Counted from the first letter of the stretch, positions 1 through 7,910 are shown. The stretch: DNA of 29,680 bases from DASPXY01 sp038227745 (GCA_038227745.1 JBBRPS010000023.1:1-29680), one strand, 5' to 3'. Translations and numbers: made by a program. Notes: generated by a model from the sequence alone, not told the origin.

Positions 1-6
1 CCCGTA

Positions 7-165
7 CCAGCCGGCGTAAGCCGGCCGTTCGCCAAGACCAGCCGGCGTAAGCCGGCCGTTCGCCAAGACCAGCCGGCGTAAGCCGGCCGTTCGCCAAGAC
101 CAGCCGGCGTAAGCCGGCCGTCGCCAAGAGGTGTGAGCCTCATACCAGCCGGCTTACGCCGGCCG
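7..165. repeat. Tandem 31-bp palindromic repeat block (four copies plus an inverted core)
   Basis: Four head-to-tail copies of a 31-bp unit begin at 7, 38, 69 and 100; the fourth has lost one T. Each unit holds GCCGGC-GTAA-GCCGGC, itself able to fold into a short hairpin. A fifth copy near 144-165 carries the core in the opposite orientation (GCCGGCTTACGCCGGC). There are no unique spacers between units. The block lies just beyond the 3' end of the leftward BBP7 gene, so the inverted copies could serve as its transcript end, but no T-tract is visible. The block may continue beyond the left edge. Confidence 0.9.
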
Positions 166-194
166 TTCGCCGCTACACGCCATCGCAAACCGCT

Positions 195-1847
195 CTAGTA
201 CTTGAACTCCAGTCCGAGGCTGACGCCCTGGGCCCAGAAGTCGGTGCGCTGGAACATCGGCATCGGCCGAGCCGGCCCGACCAGCGCGCCCGGCCCGACC
301 ACGAGCGGGATCTGGGTCCGGTTGATGGTGCGGTCGATCTGGTCGCCCGGCCGCACCACGCTGCTGGCGTACAGGAAGTTATAAGCCACGAAGACATTCA
401 CGTGGTCGGTCACCTGGTAGCCGAGCCGCACGCCGACCTCGGGGATGACGGCGAAGCGATTCTGGGAGCGCTGGCCGATGTTCGACGGCTGCGCCAGCAG
501 ACCGCCCGGCTGCGCGAACGCCCCCGCCGGGACGAGGAACACAGTCCGGCCGTTGACGTTGACCTCCTCGTGCATCACGCCCATCGCCAGCTTGAACTGG
601 CCGCCGACAGACAGCCGCCCCCAGCGGTACGTGCCGTCGATGCCCACCTGACCGCCGTAGAACTGGTTCCTCGTGCTGAAGCTGTCGAAGACGAGGATCT
701 GGCTGCCGGGGGGGACCAGCTGGGGGGTCTGCGCCGGTCCCGTCAACCCCAGGGGGTTGAGGACGGTCAGGTTCTCCGTGACGTTGAGGTTTTCATTCAG
801 GGAGAGGTAGCGGAAGCCGCCGAGCAGGTCCACGTTGTAGTCGCAGCCGCACAGGAGCCGGTGCCGCAGGTTGGCTTCGGCGCCCCAGAGCTGGCTGTTA
901 CTGTGTACCGAAACGGTGCCCGCGACGATGCCGGGGAAGGCCACCAGCTGCGCCACCTCCCCGAGCAGGACATCGTTCACCGGGCGGGAGACGGGCGGGA
1001 TCCCGTTGCCGCCGAAGGTGTTGTCGATCGAGCGCCGCCCGAGGAAGAAGTAGGTGCCTTCCAGACCGAGGTTGCAGCACCCCGGGATGGCGAAGCCCGC
1101 CGTGAAGCGACCGCCGGAGAACATGTCGTAGTCCAGGGAGCCGCCGCCGGCCAGGACCAGGGCGGGGCCGCCGAGGATGCCCGCCATCGTCTGCGGCGTG
1201 CCGACCGGACTGGCGGTCACCAGCGGCGGCGCGTTGCCGTTCTTGATCCACCACATCAGGTATTCGGCGCGGGCCCAGACGCGGTCGAGGCAGCAGCCAT
1301 CGCCGGGGCAGCACCCGTGCCCGCCGAAGATCCCCGTGGTGCAGGGGCAGCCGTCTGGGCCGCAACCGCTGCCGCCGTCGCAGCAGGCACCCCCGTCGCA
1401 GCAGGCGCCCCCGTCGCAGATCACGGGGCACGTGCAGCCGTCCGACAGGCTGACGCCGTTGTCCCAGCGGGACACGACCGGCCCCCAGGGCTCCGGGGTG
1501 GCGGACGGCGGCCCGAGCATGGCCCGGGGGGAGGGGATGTCCTCCGCAGGGGTCCCCTTCGGCGTCGGCCCGACGGGCATCGGCTGCGCCGGGTCGTACG
1601 GCTTGGCCCGAAACACGGGCGCGGCGGACGTGCTGAAGGACACGGGCCTGACGGCGCCGGTCTCGGCGACGCCGCCGTTCGCTTCCAGCGGCACCGGCCG
1701 ACGGAGAGACACGCCGCGCGGCCCCGCCGCCGGCGCCGAGGCGTTTTCGGCGGGCGCCACGGGGCGCCACCTGCCGTCCTCGGCGCGGGCGGCCACCACC
1801 GCCAGCCCCAGCGCCAGACAAACACCGGTCCCTAGCAACCCTCTCAT
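195..1847 (-). CDS. BBP7-family outer-membrane beta-barrel protein with Cys-rich N-terminal segment
   Basis: The 550-residue product starts with a clear Sec signal peptide (MRGLLGTGVCLALGLAVVAARA, cleavage near residue 22). A Pro/Ala-rich linker follows, then a 51-residue Cys-rich stretch (about 136-186) with 14 cysteines and repeated CDGGAC units. The barrel domain opens with RVWARAEYLMWWIKNG and PPLVTASP, which match what I know of the BBP7 (putative beta-barrel porin 7) family common in planctomycetes. The protein ends in LGLEFKY, an aromatic-ended last strand typical of outer-membrane barrels. I chose the ATG at 1847 because GGAGG lies about 9 nt upstream and the signal peptide begins there; an in-frame start at 1910 would put 21 non-secretory residues in front of it. 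The role is probably a surface channel or envelope structural protein; the substrate is unknown. The Cys block could bind metal or form disulfides in the periplasm. Confidence 0.85.
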   Translation of the reverse strand: MRGLLGTGVCLALGLAVVAARAEDGRWRPVAPAENASAPAAGPRGVSLRRPVPLEANGGVAETGAVRPVSFSTSAAPVFRAKPYDPAQPMPVGPTPKGTPAEDIPSPRAMLGPPSATPEPWGPVVSRWDNGVSLSDGCTCPVICDGGACCDGGACCDGGSGCGPDGCPCTTGIFGGHGCCPGDGCCLDRVWARAEYLMWWIKNGNAPPLVTASPVGTPQTMAGILGGPALVLAGGGSLDYDMFSGGRFTAGFAIPGCCNLGLEGTYFFLGRRSIDNTFGGNGIPPVSRPVNDVLLGEVAQLVAFPGIVAGTVSVHSNSQLWGAEANLRHRLLCGCDYNVDLLGGFRYLSLNENLNVTENLTVLNPLGLTGPAQTPQLVPPGSQILVFDSFSTRNQFYGGQVGIDGTYRWGRLSVGGQFKLAMGVMHEEVNVNGRTVFLVPAGAFAQPGGLLAQPSNIGQRSQNRFAVIPEVGVRLGYQVTDHVNVFVAYNFLYASSVVRPGDQIDRTINRTQIPLVVGPGALVGPARPMPMFQRTDFWAQGVSLGLEFKY

Positions 1848-2173
1848 GTCTGCTACCTCCGTGGCACGGGCGTGTCGGGGTGTGGCCCGGGCCGCCGCGG
1901 CCTCTTCCACGTCCTGAACCGAGAAGTCCGCTCATCGCTTGCGCGTGGGTCACACCCTCCTTGTTTCGGCCGCCCCGCCCCCGCCCGCGCAGGTCTTTAC
2001 CCCCGCCGTCCCCGTTTCGCGCCTCCGCCCGCGTGTAAAGCCGGCAGGGCCGGCAGAACCCGCCCTTTACCGCGAACAGCGCGCTTTAGCTGCGTGGACT
2101 TGTTTAGGGTGGGCAAGTTGGGCTAGATGTCAGACGGCCCCGACCCCTGGCCCGTTTTTTCGCTGAAATCGCC
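1848..2173. other. Intergenic region upstream of the BBP7 gene, no gene seen
   Basis: This 326-nt gap separates the BBP7 gene from the end of the DUF4337 gene, both leftward. It should hold the BBP7 promoter and a long 5' leader. The + strand is C-rich around 1975-2035, so a leader transcript would be G-rich there. I found no convincing -35/-10 pair, tRNA or strong hairpin. The open frames crossing it have no recognisable protein content. Confidence 0.5.
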
Positions 2174-2851
2174 TCAATGGTGCGTCAGGTGCTGGGCGGT
2201 CGGATCCATCAGGAACCACTGATAGATGCCGAACCCGGCGAGCGCCGCACCGACGATGGCGGCGAAGGTGCCGATGTACCAGAAGCTGCGCTGCTTCGTC
2301 AGCAACGCCACCGTACACATCACCAGCGCCAGGTCCAGGGCCAGGTGTCCGTAGTCGATCCAATCGACGGAGGCATGGACGTGGTGGCTCTTGGCCGTCG
2401 CGGCCTCTCCCTTCGCCTTGAGGTCCAACGCCTCCTGCTGCAACTTGGCCAGCTGCCCTTTCCCCTTCGGTCGCTTACCGTCGGCGCCGGCCGGTCCTTC
2501 GTACTTGTCCAGCACGTCCGTCAGAGAACCGACCGCCTTCTTGCGTGCCTTGGCGGTCTCCGCGCTCGTGGGAAGCAGGTTGATCGTGGCGAGGTGGGCC
2601 TTGTAGTCGTAGCTGATGATGTTTTTCGCCTGGTAGTAGTTCCAGGCATCCGACTCCTTCGTGTGGAACTGCGTGGCCTCGGTGGCGAGGCGCAGGGTTT
2701 CGGTGTGGCCGCGGTGACTCAGCATCGTCACACCCGCCAGGACCGCCGCGATGGTCGCCATGCTCATCGCGACCTTGCGGTCGTACGGATCGTGGGCGTG
2801 GTGCTGCGCGTGCTCGGCGTGCTCCAGATGGTGCTCGGTCCCGTGTCCCAT
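2174..2851 (-). CDS. DUF4337-family membrane protein
   Basis: The 225-residue product matches the DUF4337 pattern as I know it: a His-rich N-terminus (HGTEHHLEHAEHAQHHAHD), one membrane segment at about 29-45 (MSMATIAAVLAGVTML), a soluble region with ESDAWNYYQAKNI, a charged mid-section, and two closely spaced C-terminal membrane segments (LALVMCTVALLT and TFAAIVGAALAGFGIYQW). It ends in a His-containing tail (HLTHH). Its biochemical role is unknown in the family. The His-rich ends could bind a divalent metal, which is inference. The ATG at 2851 has GGGAGG about 9 nt upstream. It lies 104 nt downstream of the DNA methyltransferase gene on the same strand, with no obvious terminator between, so they may share a transcript. 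Confidence 0.8.
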   Translation of the reverse strand: MGHGTEHHLEHAEHAQHHAHDPYDRKVAMSMATIAAVLAGVTMLSHRGHTETLRLATEATQFHTKESDAWNYYQAKNIISYDYKAHLATINLLPTSAETAKARKKAVGSLTDVLDKYEGPAGADGKRPKGKGQLAKLQQEALDLKAKGEAATAKSHHVHASVDWIDYGHLALDLALVMCTVALLTKQRSFWYIGTFAAIVGAALAGFGIYQWFLMDPTAQHLTHH

Positions 2852-2955
2852 GAGTGGACGCCTCCCCGTTGACGTGTGTCGGGCCAGTCTCCTGCCGGCC
2901 GGAGAAGGGCTCCCGTGAGCCCAGTTCCTCCCTGTTTACGGCGCCCGTGCGGCGG

Positions 2956-3855
2956 TTACAAGCCTCCGGCGCGGCCGCGCCGCCGCTTGCCCGCCGCCGT
3001 GGACGGGGCGCTGACCAGCGGTTGCTCCGCCCCCTCCAGCGGCTGCCCCGCCGACACCGCCGCCAGTCGCGCCTCAGCCCGCGCCGCGTAGGCCGGCGAC
3101 AGCTCGAAGCCCAGCCAGCGCCGGCCCAGCTTCTTCGCGACCACCAGCGTCGTACCGCTGCCGGTGAACGGGTCGAGCACGACCTCGCCCGCGTTCGAGC
3201 AGGCGCGGAGGATCCGGCCGAGGGGCTGCTCGGGCATCTGGCAGCCGTGCCAGCCGGCCCGCTCCTTGAACGTGCCGCACACGCGCGGGAAGTGCCACGT
3301 GTCCTCTGCCGGCGTGAAGCCGTCGGGCAGGTCCTGCGGCCGCAGGATCCAGGTGTCGTCGGGGACGCGGCCGCGGCCGTCGGCGCGAGCGTCGGCGTAG
3401 ACGAGCTGCCGCGCCGAGGGGACGCGGACGGCGTCGGCGTTGAAGGTGAAGTGCTCCGCGTCCTTGACGAAGTAGAACAGGTGCGCGTGACTGCGGCTGA
3501 ACTTGCGCTGGCAGTGAACGCCGAACGTGTAATACCAGATGACCCAGTTACGGCAGGCCAGGCCGAGGTCGTTCTGGAAGAGCAGCTTCAGCTCCGCGGC
3601 GTACTCGTCGCCGATGGCCAGCCAGAAGGTGCCGTGCGGCTTAAGGGCGCGGACCACGCCCTCGCCCCAGCGGCGCGACCAGTCGAGGTAGCGCCGCGCG
3701 TCGTGGCGGTCCTCGTAAACGTCGTAGTCGTAGCCGATGTTGAAGGGCGGGTCGGCGAACGCCAGGTCGATCGAGCCGGGCGCCAGCCGCGCCAGGTGGT
3801 CGAGGCAGTCTCCGGCATGGACGCGGTCGAACGGCACACTCACGGGGGGTTCCAT
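2956..3855 (-). CDS. Site-specific DNA methyltransferase, probably adenine-N6 (beta-class order)
   Basis: The 299-residue product has the catalytic motif DPPF at 35-38 and the SAM-binding motif FTGSGT at 230-235. This order (catalytic motif first) is the beta-class arrangement of the N6_N4 methylase family (PF01555). DPPF rather than SPPY points to adenine-N6 over cytosine-N4. Further family motifs are RSHAHLFYFVKD (121-132) and CQMPEQPLGRI (205-215). The C-terminal tail is basic (GKRRRGRAGG). I chose the ATG at 3855 because GGAGGAG lies 8 nt upstream; the frame is open to 3924 but the extra 23 residues resemble no domain. A possible -10 (TATAGT, 3897 to 3892 on the minus strand) lies about 40 nt upstream. 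No restriction endonuclease gene is adjacent, so this looks like a solitary methyltransferase with a regulatory or housekeeping role, or one from a phage or lost RM system. The recognition site cannot be read from sequence. Confidence 0.88.
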   Translation of the reverse strand: MEPPVSVPFDRVHAGDCLDHLARLAPGSIDLAFADPPFNIGYDYDVYEDRHDARRYLDWSRRWGEGVVRALKPHGTFWLAIGDEYAAELKLLFQNDLGLACRNWVIWYYTFGVHCQRKFSRSHAHLFYFVKDAEHFTFNADAVRVPSARQLVYADARADGRGRVPDDTWILRPQDLPDGFTPAEDTWHFPRVCGTFKERAGWHGCQMPEQPLGRILRACSNAGEVVLDPFTGSGTTLVVAKKLGRRWLGFELSPAYAARAEARLAAVSAGQPLEGAEQPLVSAPSTAAGKRRRGRAGGL

Positions 3856-4099
3856 CAGCGCTCTCCTCCGGCACGGGGAACAGAGACCCCGACTATATTG
3901 CGGAAGGGGGAGCGGTCGGGGCAAGGGCCTCTCGTCCCTTCGGTTCCCGAGCCGTGCGCGACCGGCCCCTCAAGGCCGCAAAGTCGTCGCAGGAGGCGCG
4001 GGGAGGTGCGTTTTCTTACGACTGCTCTTTCCTTCTCCCGCCCAGGCATTACAATAATGGGTTTGAATGGATGAAGCACCCCACCAAGGAATCCCTCCC

Positions 4100-4906
4100 A
4101 TGCCGGGCCGATACATAGCACGCCACGGCGTCATGCGCTTCCTGGGCGAATTCACCGCCGGCGAGGATGCCCCCTGCGCCCGCGGCGATGCGGTGGTCGT
4201 GCGCTCCGACCGCGGTCTGGAGCTGGGCGAGATCCTCTGCGAAGCCACCGACCGCGCCCTCGGCCTGATCGCCGAGCCGACCCACGGGCAGGTCGTCCGC
4301 CGCGTGACCGAACAGGATGAAGCCGAAACCGCCCGCTTCCACGAGGCCGAGGTGCGCGAGTTCGAGACCTGCAACCGCTTCATCGGCCAGCGCAAGCTGC
4401 AGATGGAGCTGGTTGACGTCGAGCACCTGTTCGGCGGCGAGCGGGTCATCTTTTACTTCCTCGCCGAGAAGCGCGTCGATTTCCGCGAGCTGGTCAAGGA
4501 CCTGGCCCGCGAGTACCGCACGCGCATCGAGATGCGCCAGATCGGCGTCCGCGACGAGGCCAAGCTCCTGGCCGACTACGGCGACTGCGGCAAGCCCGTC
4601 TGCTGCAACACGCACATGACCGTCATGCCGCCGGTGTCGATGCGCATGGCCAAGCTACAGAAATCGACGCTTGACCCGACGAAAATCTCCGGCCGCTGCG
4701 GCCGCCTGAAGTGCTGCCTGCGTTTCGAGCAGGACGTCTATGAGGAGTTCCAGAAGGAGCTGCCGCCCCCGGGGGCGCGCATCCTGACCGCCAAGGGCCA
4801 GGGCCGCGTCCTCGCCCAGGAAATCCTCGCCCGCAAGGTGCTCGTGGAGTTCGAGGACGGCCGCCGTATCGTCGTCGCCGTGGAGGAGATCCTCACCCGC
4901 CTTTGA
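4100..4906 (+). CDS. ricT: RicT/PSP1-domain protein (YaaT family)
   Basis: The 268-residue protein has the PSP1 C-terminal domain signature. Cysteines fall in two clusters: CGKPVCC (C163, C168, C169) and GRCGRLKCC (C200, C205, C206), with MRMAKLQKSTLDPTKISG between. In Bacillus subtilis, RicT (YaaT) forms an iron-sulfur complex with RicA and RicF that tunes RNase Y-dependent RNA processing; the role in this phylum is inferred. I prefer the ATG at 4100, with AAGGA 9 nt upstream, to the in-frame ATG at 4067, which has no Shine-Dalgarno and lies only 12 nt after a possible -10 (TACAAT, 4050-4055). RicA and RicF partners are not in the window. The gene stands alone, followed by a palindrome at 4930. 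Confidence 0.85.
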   Translation: MPGRYIARHGVMRFLGEFTAGEDAPCARGDAVVVRSDRGLELGEILCEATDRALGLIAEPTHGQVVRRVTEQDEAETARFHEAEVREFETCNRFIGQRKLQMELVDVEHLFGGERVIFYFLAEKRVDFRELVKDLAREYRTRIEMRQIGVRDEAKLLADYGDCGKPVCCNTHMTVMPPVSMRMAKLQKSTLDPTKISGRCGRLKCCLRFEQDVYEEFQKELPPPGARILTAKGQGRVLAQEILARKVLVEFEDGRRIVVAVEEILTRL

Positions 4907-4929
4907 GCAGTTGTCAGTTATCAGAGGGA

Positions 4930-4957
4930 AAGCCCACGGGTGGCCACCCGTGGGCTT
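4930..4957. repeat. Palindrome family A, copy 1
   Basis: This is a perfect 28-bp palindrome with 14-nt arms (AAGCCCACGGGTGG and its complement), 24 nt after the ricT stop codon. It belongs to a family with six copies in this window (also near 9381, 11821, 12329, 24196 and 24236). It could end ricT transcription, but no T-run follows on the + strand. Confidence 0.92.
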
Positions 4958-4993
4958 GGGCTCTCCACCAACAACGGACAACAGTTTGAGCTA

Positions 4994-5002
4994 TGCTACA
5001 CT
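4994..5002 (+). promoter_or_regulatory. Possible extended -10 promoter for the Minf_1886-type gene
   Basis: TGCTACACT fits an extended -10 (TGn plus TACACT, 4997-5002). The -35 position has no good match. The roughly 100-nt leader that would follow contains GC-rich inverted segments (CCGGAC and GTCCGG around 5041-5065). The evidence is motif only. Confidence 0.35.
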
Positions 5003-5107
5003 ACAGGCCGGCTTAGGGAATCGCCGGCCATCCAGCCCGACCGGACGCAGTCCCCTGTCCGGCCGGTTCTTTCCTTCCAGGGACTCAGGATCAAGGACTC
5101 AGCACGA

Positions 5108-5530
5108 ATGACGGTTTTCCACCCCGGCCTCGCGGAAGTCGTGCGTCAGGACCCCCGCTACGCCTACGAGGCATACGAGTTCGTTTTCTACGCCCTGCAC
5201 CATACCCAGAAGCTCCTCGATCGGGAGCCTCCGGAAGCGCACGGCGAGCGCGAGGCCCCCGCCGACCACCACCACGTCAGCGGCCCCGAGTTGCTCGAGG
5301 GCATCCGCGACCTCGCCCTGCACGACTTCGGGCGCATGGCGCGCACGGTCTTCCGCCTGTGGGGCATCCACCGCACCGACGACTTCGGTGAGATCGTGTT
5401 CAACCTGATCGAGTCCGGCATGATGAGCCGGACCAGCGAGGACAGCCGCGCGGACTTCCACGCGGTCTACGACCTCGACCGGGCCCTCGTGGAAGGCTTC
5501 CGCTTCCAGCTCGACGAGGCCCGCGGATGA
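5108..5530 (+). CDS. Minf_1886-type conserved protein
   Basis: The 140-residue protein begins MTVFHPGLAEVVRQDPRYAY and continues YEFVFYALHHTQKLL. I recognise this as the Minf_1886 family (TIGR04138, a planctomycete and verrucomicrobial family of unknown function). Its second half contains ELLEGIRDLALHDFG, MARTVFRLWGI and DDFGEIVFNLIESGMM, the conserved middle of the family. It is soluble, with no signal peptide or membrane segment. The ATG at 5108 was chosen because the family starts there and AAGGA lies 10 nt upstream; the frame is open back to 4940 across a palindrome. Its stop overlaps the start of the next gene by 4 nt (ATGA), so the two are translationally coupled. Confidence 0.8.
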   Translation: MTVFHPGLAEVVRQDPRYAYEAYEFVFYALHHTQKLLDREPPEAHGEREAPADHHHVSGPELLEGIRDLALHDFGRMARTVFRLWGIHRTDDFGEIVFNLIESGMMSRTSEDSRADFHAVYDLDRALVEGFRFQLDEARG

Positions 5531-6057
5531 AGCCCTCGCGCGTGCGCCTGACGGTGGCCGCGATCCTGTTCCTGGGCTGGATCGGCTGGCTGGCCTACCT
5601 GGCCGCCACGACGACCCGGCCCGTGGTGCTGTCGCGCCCGCAGTTCCTCGCGGCGGACCTGTACGCGATCGCCACGCTCAAACGCGGACCCGACGACGCC
5701 GACCTTCCCGCCGAGGAGGCCACGGTTCAGCAAGTCGTCTGGTCCAAAGACAACGACGACCTGGAAGGCAAAACGATCGTCGTGAAGAACCTGATCGTCG
5801 TGAAGACGGTCATGAAGGGCGATCCGCCGCAGGCCGAGTCCACCCAGGAGCCCACCGAGGGCTGGGCGGGGCCGGGCGTGTATCTCATCCCACTGACGCG
5901 GAAGACGCAACTCGGGCAGAGCGTCTATGAGGTGACCCGCATTCCACGTTCGCCGGGGTATCCGTCCCGGGATGTCCTGGGTCCGGCGCGCATCTACCCC
6001 GCCACGCCCGTTGCCCGCCGCGAACTGCAAGACCTCAAGGCGGAATTTCACCCCTAA
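5527..6057 (+). CDS. Unknown protein with N-terminal membrane anchor
   Basis: I do not recognise this 176-residue product. It has one membrane segment at about 9-28 (LTVAAILFLGWIGWLAYLAA) after a short basic N-terminus, so it is either anchored with the bulk outside the cytoplasm or carries an uncleaved signal. The rest is a small domain with LEGKTIVVKNLIVVKTVMKG and GPGVYLIPLTRK, which look like beta-strands. It starts inside the stop codon of the Minf_1886-type gene (ATGA overlap), suggesting joint production. It ends 6 nt before a large inverted repeat at 6064. Confidence 0.7.
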   Translation: MKPSRVRLTVAAILFLGWIGWLAYLAATTTRPVVLSRPQFLAADLYAIATLKRGPDDADLPAEEATVQQVVWSKDNDDLEGKTIVVKNLIVVKTVMKGDPPQAESTQEPTEGWAGPGVYLIPLTRKTQLGQSVYEVTRIPRSPGYPSRDVLGPARIYPATPVARRELQDLKAEFHP

Positions 6058-6063
6058 AGCTCG

Positions 6064-6147
6064 GTCGTTTAGCCGCGAGCGGTGAGCCAGATCCCGCTAC
6101 GCGGGGGCGAGCGCGGGAGTCACTCCCGAGGCTCGCGGCTAAACGAC
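6064..6147. repeat. Palindrome family B, copy 1, between convergent genes
   Basis: A perfect 17-bp inverted repeat (GTCGTTTAGCCGCGAGC at 6064-6080, complement at 6131-6147) encloses 50 nt that include a smaller GC-rich hairpin (CCCGCTACGCGGG). It fills the gap between convergent genes and ends exactly at the stop codon of the MFS gene, so it may act as a bidirectional terminator. The core CGTTTAGCCGCG recurs in the element at 9609-9696. Confidence 0.88.
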
Positions 6148-7281
6148 TTACTGGATCGCCACGACCAGGGCGGCGGACGTGATGCCCAGCAGCAGGCCGA
6201 GACCGAGACGCATCGCCGACCGCGGCGCGTGACGCTCGCTGACGGGGTGCAGCAGCGACGGCAGCAACAGGTTGCCGGCGGCACCGAACGCGAACAGCGC
6301 GCCACAGGCAGGCCCGCCTTCCGACGGGAGCAGTCGCAACACCCGCCCGAGCACCGTCGGCAGGATCGGCCCCAGGCACAGTGCCAGGAGCAGCAAGGAT
6401 AGCCCGCCCGCCAGCCGGCGGTAGTTGCCGATCAGGTTGCCCAGAACCACCGCGGCGAAGAGGGCGAGGAAGACCAGCAGCCAGGCCTCGTACGCGGGCC
6501 GGACGATCAACCCCGTGATCAGCCGGGCACCGAGGAAGACGAGCCAGAACAGGCCCATCCAGAGCGAGGTCCGCGGCCCCGCGGAGTCCAGGTCCACCAG
6601 GTAGCCGCGGACCCAGACGCCGAGGGACTCTTCCAGGGGTTGATACAAGAACAGCAGCCCGGCCGCGAACCACAGGGAGGGAGCGCGCAGGAGCTGGCCG
6701 ACTCCCCCCGCGGGCTGTGGGCGTTCGAGGTCGCTCGCGGGCAGGACCATGCTGAGGGTGGCAGGCACCAGGCACGCCAGGGCGAGGACCAGCAGGGCCG
6801 GCCGGAACCCCCAGCGCCGCTCCAGCCCGTCCACCAGGGCCGGCGTCAGCAAGGCGCCCAGGGTGAAGGCGATGAGCCCCAGGTTGACCGCGGCCGTCGC
6901 GTTGCGCGGCAGGAAGGCCCGCGGCAGGAGCACAACGCTGGCCACCGCCAGGGCCGCCGCCCCGCCGGCCGTCAGCAGCACGCCCGGCCAGGTGGAGCGG
7001 TCGGTCTGGCTCGGCTCCAGCGCCGTCACGCCCAGGGCCGCCACCAGGGCGCCGCCAACGAGCAAGGGCTGCAGTCCCCACTTGTCGATCAACAACCCGC
7101 TGACTAGCATCATGGGGATCAGGACGAAGTTGAACAGCGCCCGCAGCCGCTGCCCGCGCCCCTTGCTGGTTTCCAGGTGCCGGGCCAGCGGGGCCTTGAG
7201 GCTGCGGGGAAGGGCGAGCAGGACGCCGGCGAAAAACGTGCTGCTCAAAGCAGTTACGAGGAGAGAGGTTGAGCCGGCCAT
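6148..7281 (-). CDS. Major facilitator superfamily-type transporter
   Basis: The 377-residue product is nearly all membrane segments, about 11-12 in number (for example 6-24, 49-66, 71-88 and 99-119). A motif like the MFS motif A lies between TM2 and TM3 (GLLIDKWG at 62-69). The N-terminus (MAGSTSLLVTALSSTFFAGVLLALP) resembles TM1 of MFS proteins. The substrate cannot be inferred, and the family assignment is by overall pattern. I chose the ATG at 7281 (GCGAGG about 8 nt upstream). The frame is open to 7422, but the extra 47 residues are Ser/Cys-rich with no protein-like character. No partner gene is nearby. Confidence 0.7.
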   Translation of the reverse strand: MAGSTSLLVTALSSTFFAGVLLALPRSLKAPLARHLETSKGRGQRLRALFNFVLIPMMLVSGLLIDKWGLQPLLVGGALVAALGVTALEPSQTDRSTWPGVLLTAGGAAALAVASVVLLPRAFLPRNATAAVNLGLIAFTLGALLTPALVDGLERRWGFRPALLVLALACLVPATLSMVLPASDLERPQPAGGVGQLLRAPSLWFAAGLLFLYQPLEESLGVWVRGYLVDLDSAGPRTSLWMGLFWLVFLGARLITGLIVRPAYEAWLLVFLALFAAVVLGNLIGNYRRLAGGLSLLLLALCLGPILPTVLGRVLRLLPSEGGPACGALFAFGAAGNLLLPSLLHPVSERHAPRSAMRLGLGLLLGITSAALVVAIQ

Positions 7282-7591
7282 GGAGAACCTCGCTGTTCTC
7301 GAGGGCTTTGCGGCCCCCGGAGAGTTGGAGCTTGACGACCTCGTCCCTATCTTGGAAGGACAGGCGTCGCCTCCCCGGGTGATCGAGCAGGAGGCCGCTC
7401 CATAAGTACATTCGTTTTTCAACCCCTGTTGATTTGTTCAGGATGGCGGCGCTGGACCCCAGGGCGGGAAGGATTGAACCTGAAGAGGCGGCGGGGTGTC
7501 CCACTCTCACCAGGCATGGCGGTTGCAGGAAGTCCGGATTGACGCAAAGGATGGGTACTACAGGTCGTAACGGAGAGTCGGGAAAATCTGC
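7282..7591. other. Intergenic region between the MFS gene and the tRNA-tuf operon
   Basis: This divergent gap should hold the MFS gene promoter on the minus strand. I see no confident minus-strand promoter. A 41-codon + strand frame at 7280-7405 is discussed under rejected items. The tRNA operon promoter begins at 7592. Confidence 0.5.
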
Positions 7592-7620
7592 TTGCAACGC
7601 CTGTGCCATTCGCCTATACT
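7592..7620 (+). promoter_or_regulatory. Sigma-70-type promoter of the tRNA-tuf operon
   Basis: A -35 box TTGCAA (7592-7597) and a -10 box TATACT (7615-7620) are separated by exactly 17 bp, and an AT-rich TACTTTTT follows. Transcription would start near 7627, about 18 nt before the first tRNA. This is the best promoter match in the window and fits a strongly expressed stable-RNA operon. Confidence 0.75.
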
Positions 7621-7644
7621 TACTTTTTCCACGACCGCGGCGGC

Positions 7645-7716
7645 GCTACCGTAGCTCAATGGCAGAGCACCGGTTTTGTAAACCGGATGTTGTGAGTTCA
7701 ACTCTCACCGGTAGCT
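7645..7716 (+). tRNA. tRNA-Thr (anticodon UGU)
   Basis: A full cloverleaf is visible: acceptor GCTACCG with CGGTAGC, D-arm GCTC-AATGGCA-GAGC, anticodon stem CCGGT with ACCGG around loop TTTGTAA (anticodon TGT), and T-arm GTGAG-TTCAACT-CTCAC. The discriminator base is T and CCA is not encoded. It is first in a cluster with the same order as the E. coli thrU-tyrU-glyT-thrT-tufB operon. Confidence 0.96.
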
Positions 7717-7732
7717 CATGGGGAAAAGCGAC

Positions 7733-7816
7733 GGGTAGGTGGCCGAGCGGCCTAAGGCACCAGACTGTAAATCTGGCGATCATCGATCTTCGGGGGTTCG
7801 AATCCCTCCCTACCCA
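7733..7816 (+). tRNA. tRNA-Tyr (anticodon GUA)
   Basis: Acceptor arms GGGTAGG and CCTACCC pair. The anticodon stem CCAGA/TCTGG encloses CTGTAAA (anticodon GTA). A long variable arm follows (CGATCATCGATCTTC), as expected for a class II tRNA. The T-loop is TTCGAAT. The discriminator is A and CCA is not encoded. Confidence 0.96.
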
Positions 7817-7910
7817 CTTATGCCAAGACAACTTATGATAAGACGGAGGGAAGGAAAACGGCGGAGGCCGGCGAGAAAGCCTGCTTTCGCATCCCTTGTT
7901 CCTTGAGGCT

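Noticed and set aside
7..130. CRISPR array from 31-bp direct repeats
   Set aside because: The units abut with no spacers, the unit is palindromic throughout, and no cas genes are near.
402..1835. A long + strand open frame opposite the BBP7 gene
   Set aside because: It has Arg/Ala/Gly-rich content without domains, while the minus strand shows a signal peptide, a good Shine-Dalgarno and the BBP7 motifs.
2130..2363. A small minus strand frame overlapping the DUF4337 gene
   Set aside because: It is out of frame with a recognised gene and has no start signal or family features.
7280..7405. A 41-codon + strand frame beginning MENLAVLEGFAAPGE
   Set aside because: The translation looks somewhat protein-like, but its only Shine-Dalgarno-like element is about 13 nt away, and it overlaps the MFS gene start on the other strand. 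It is too short to support without comparison.
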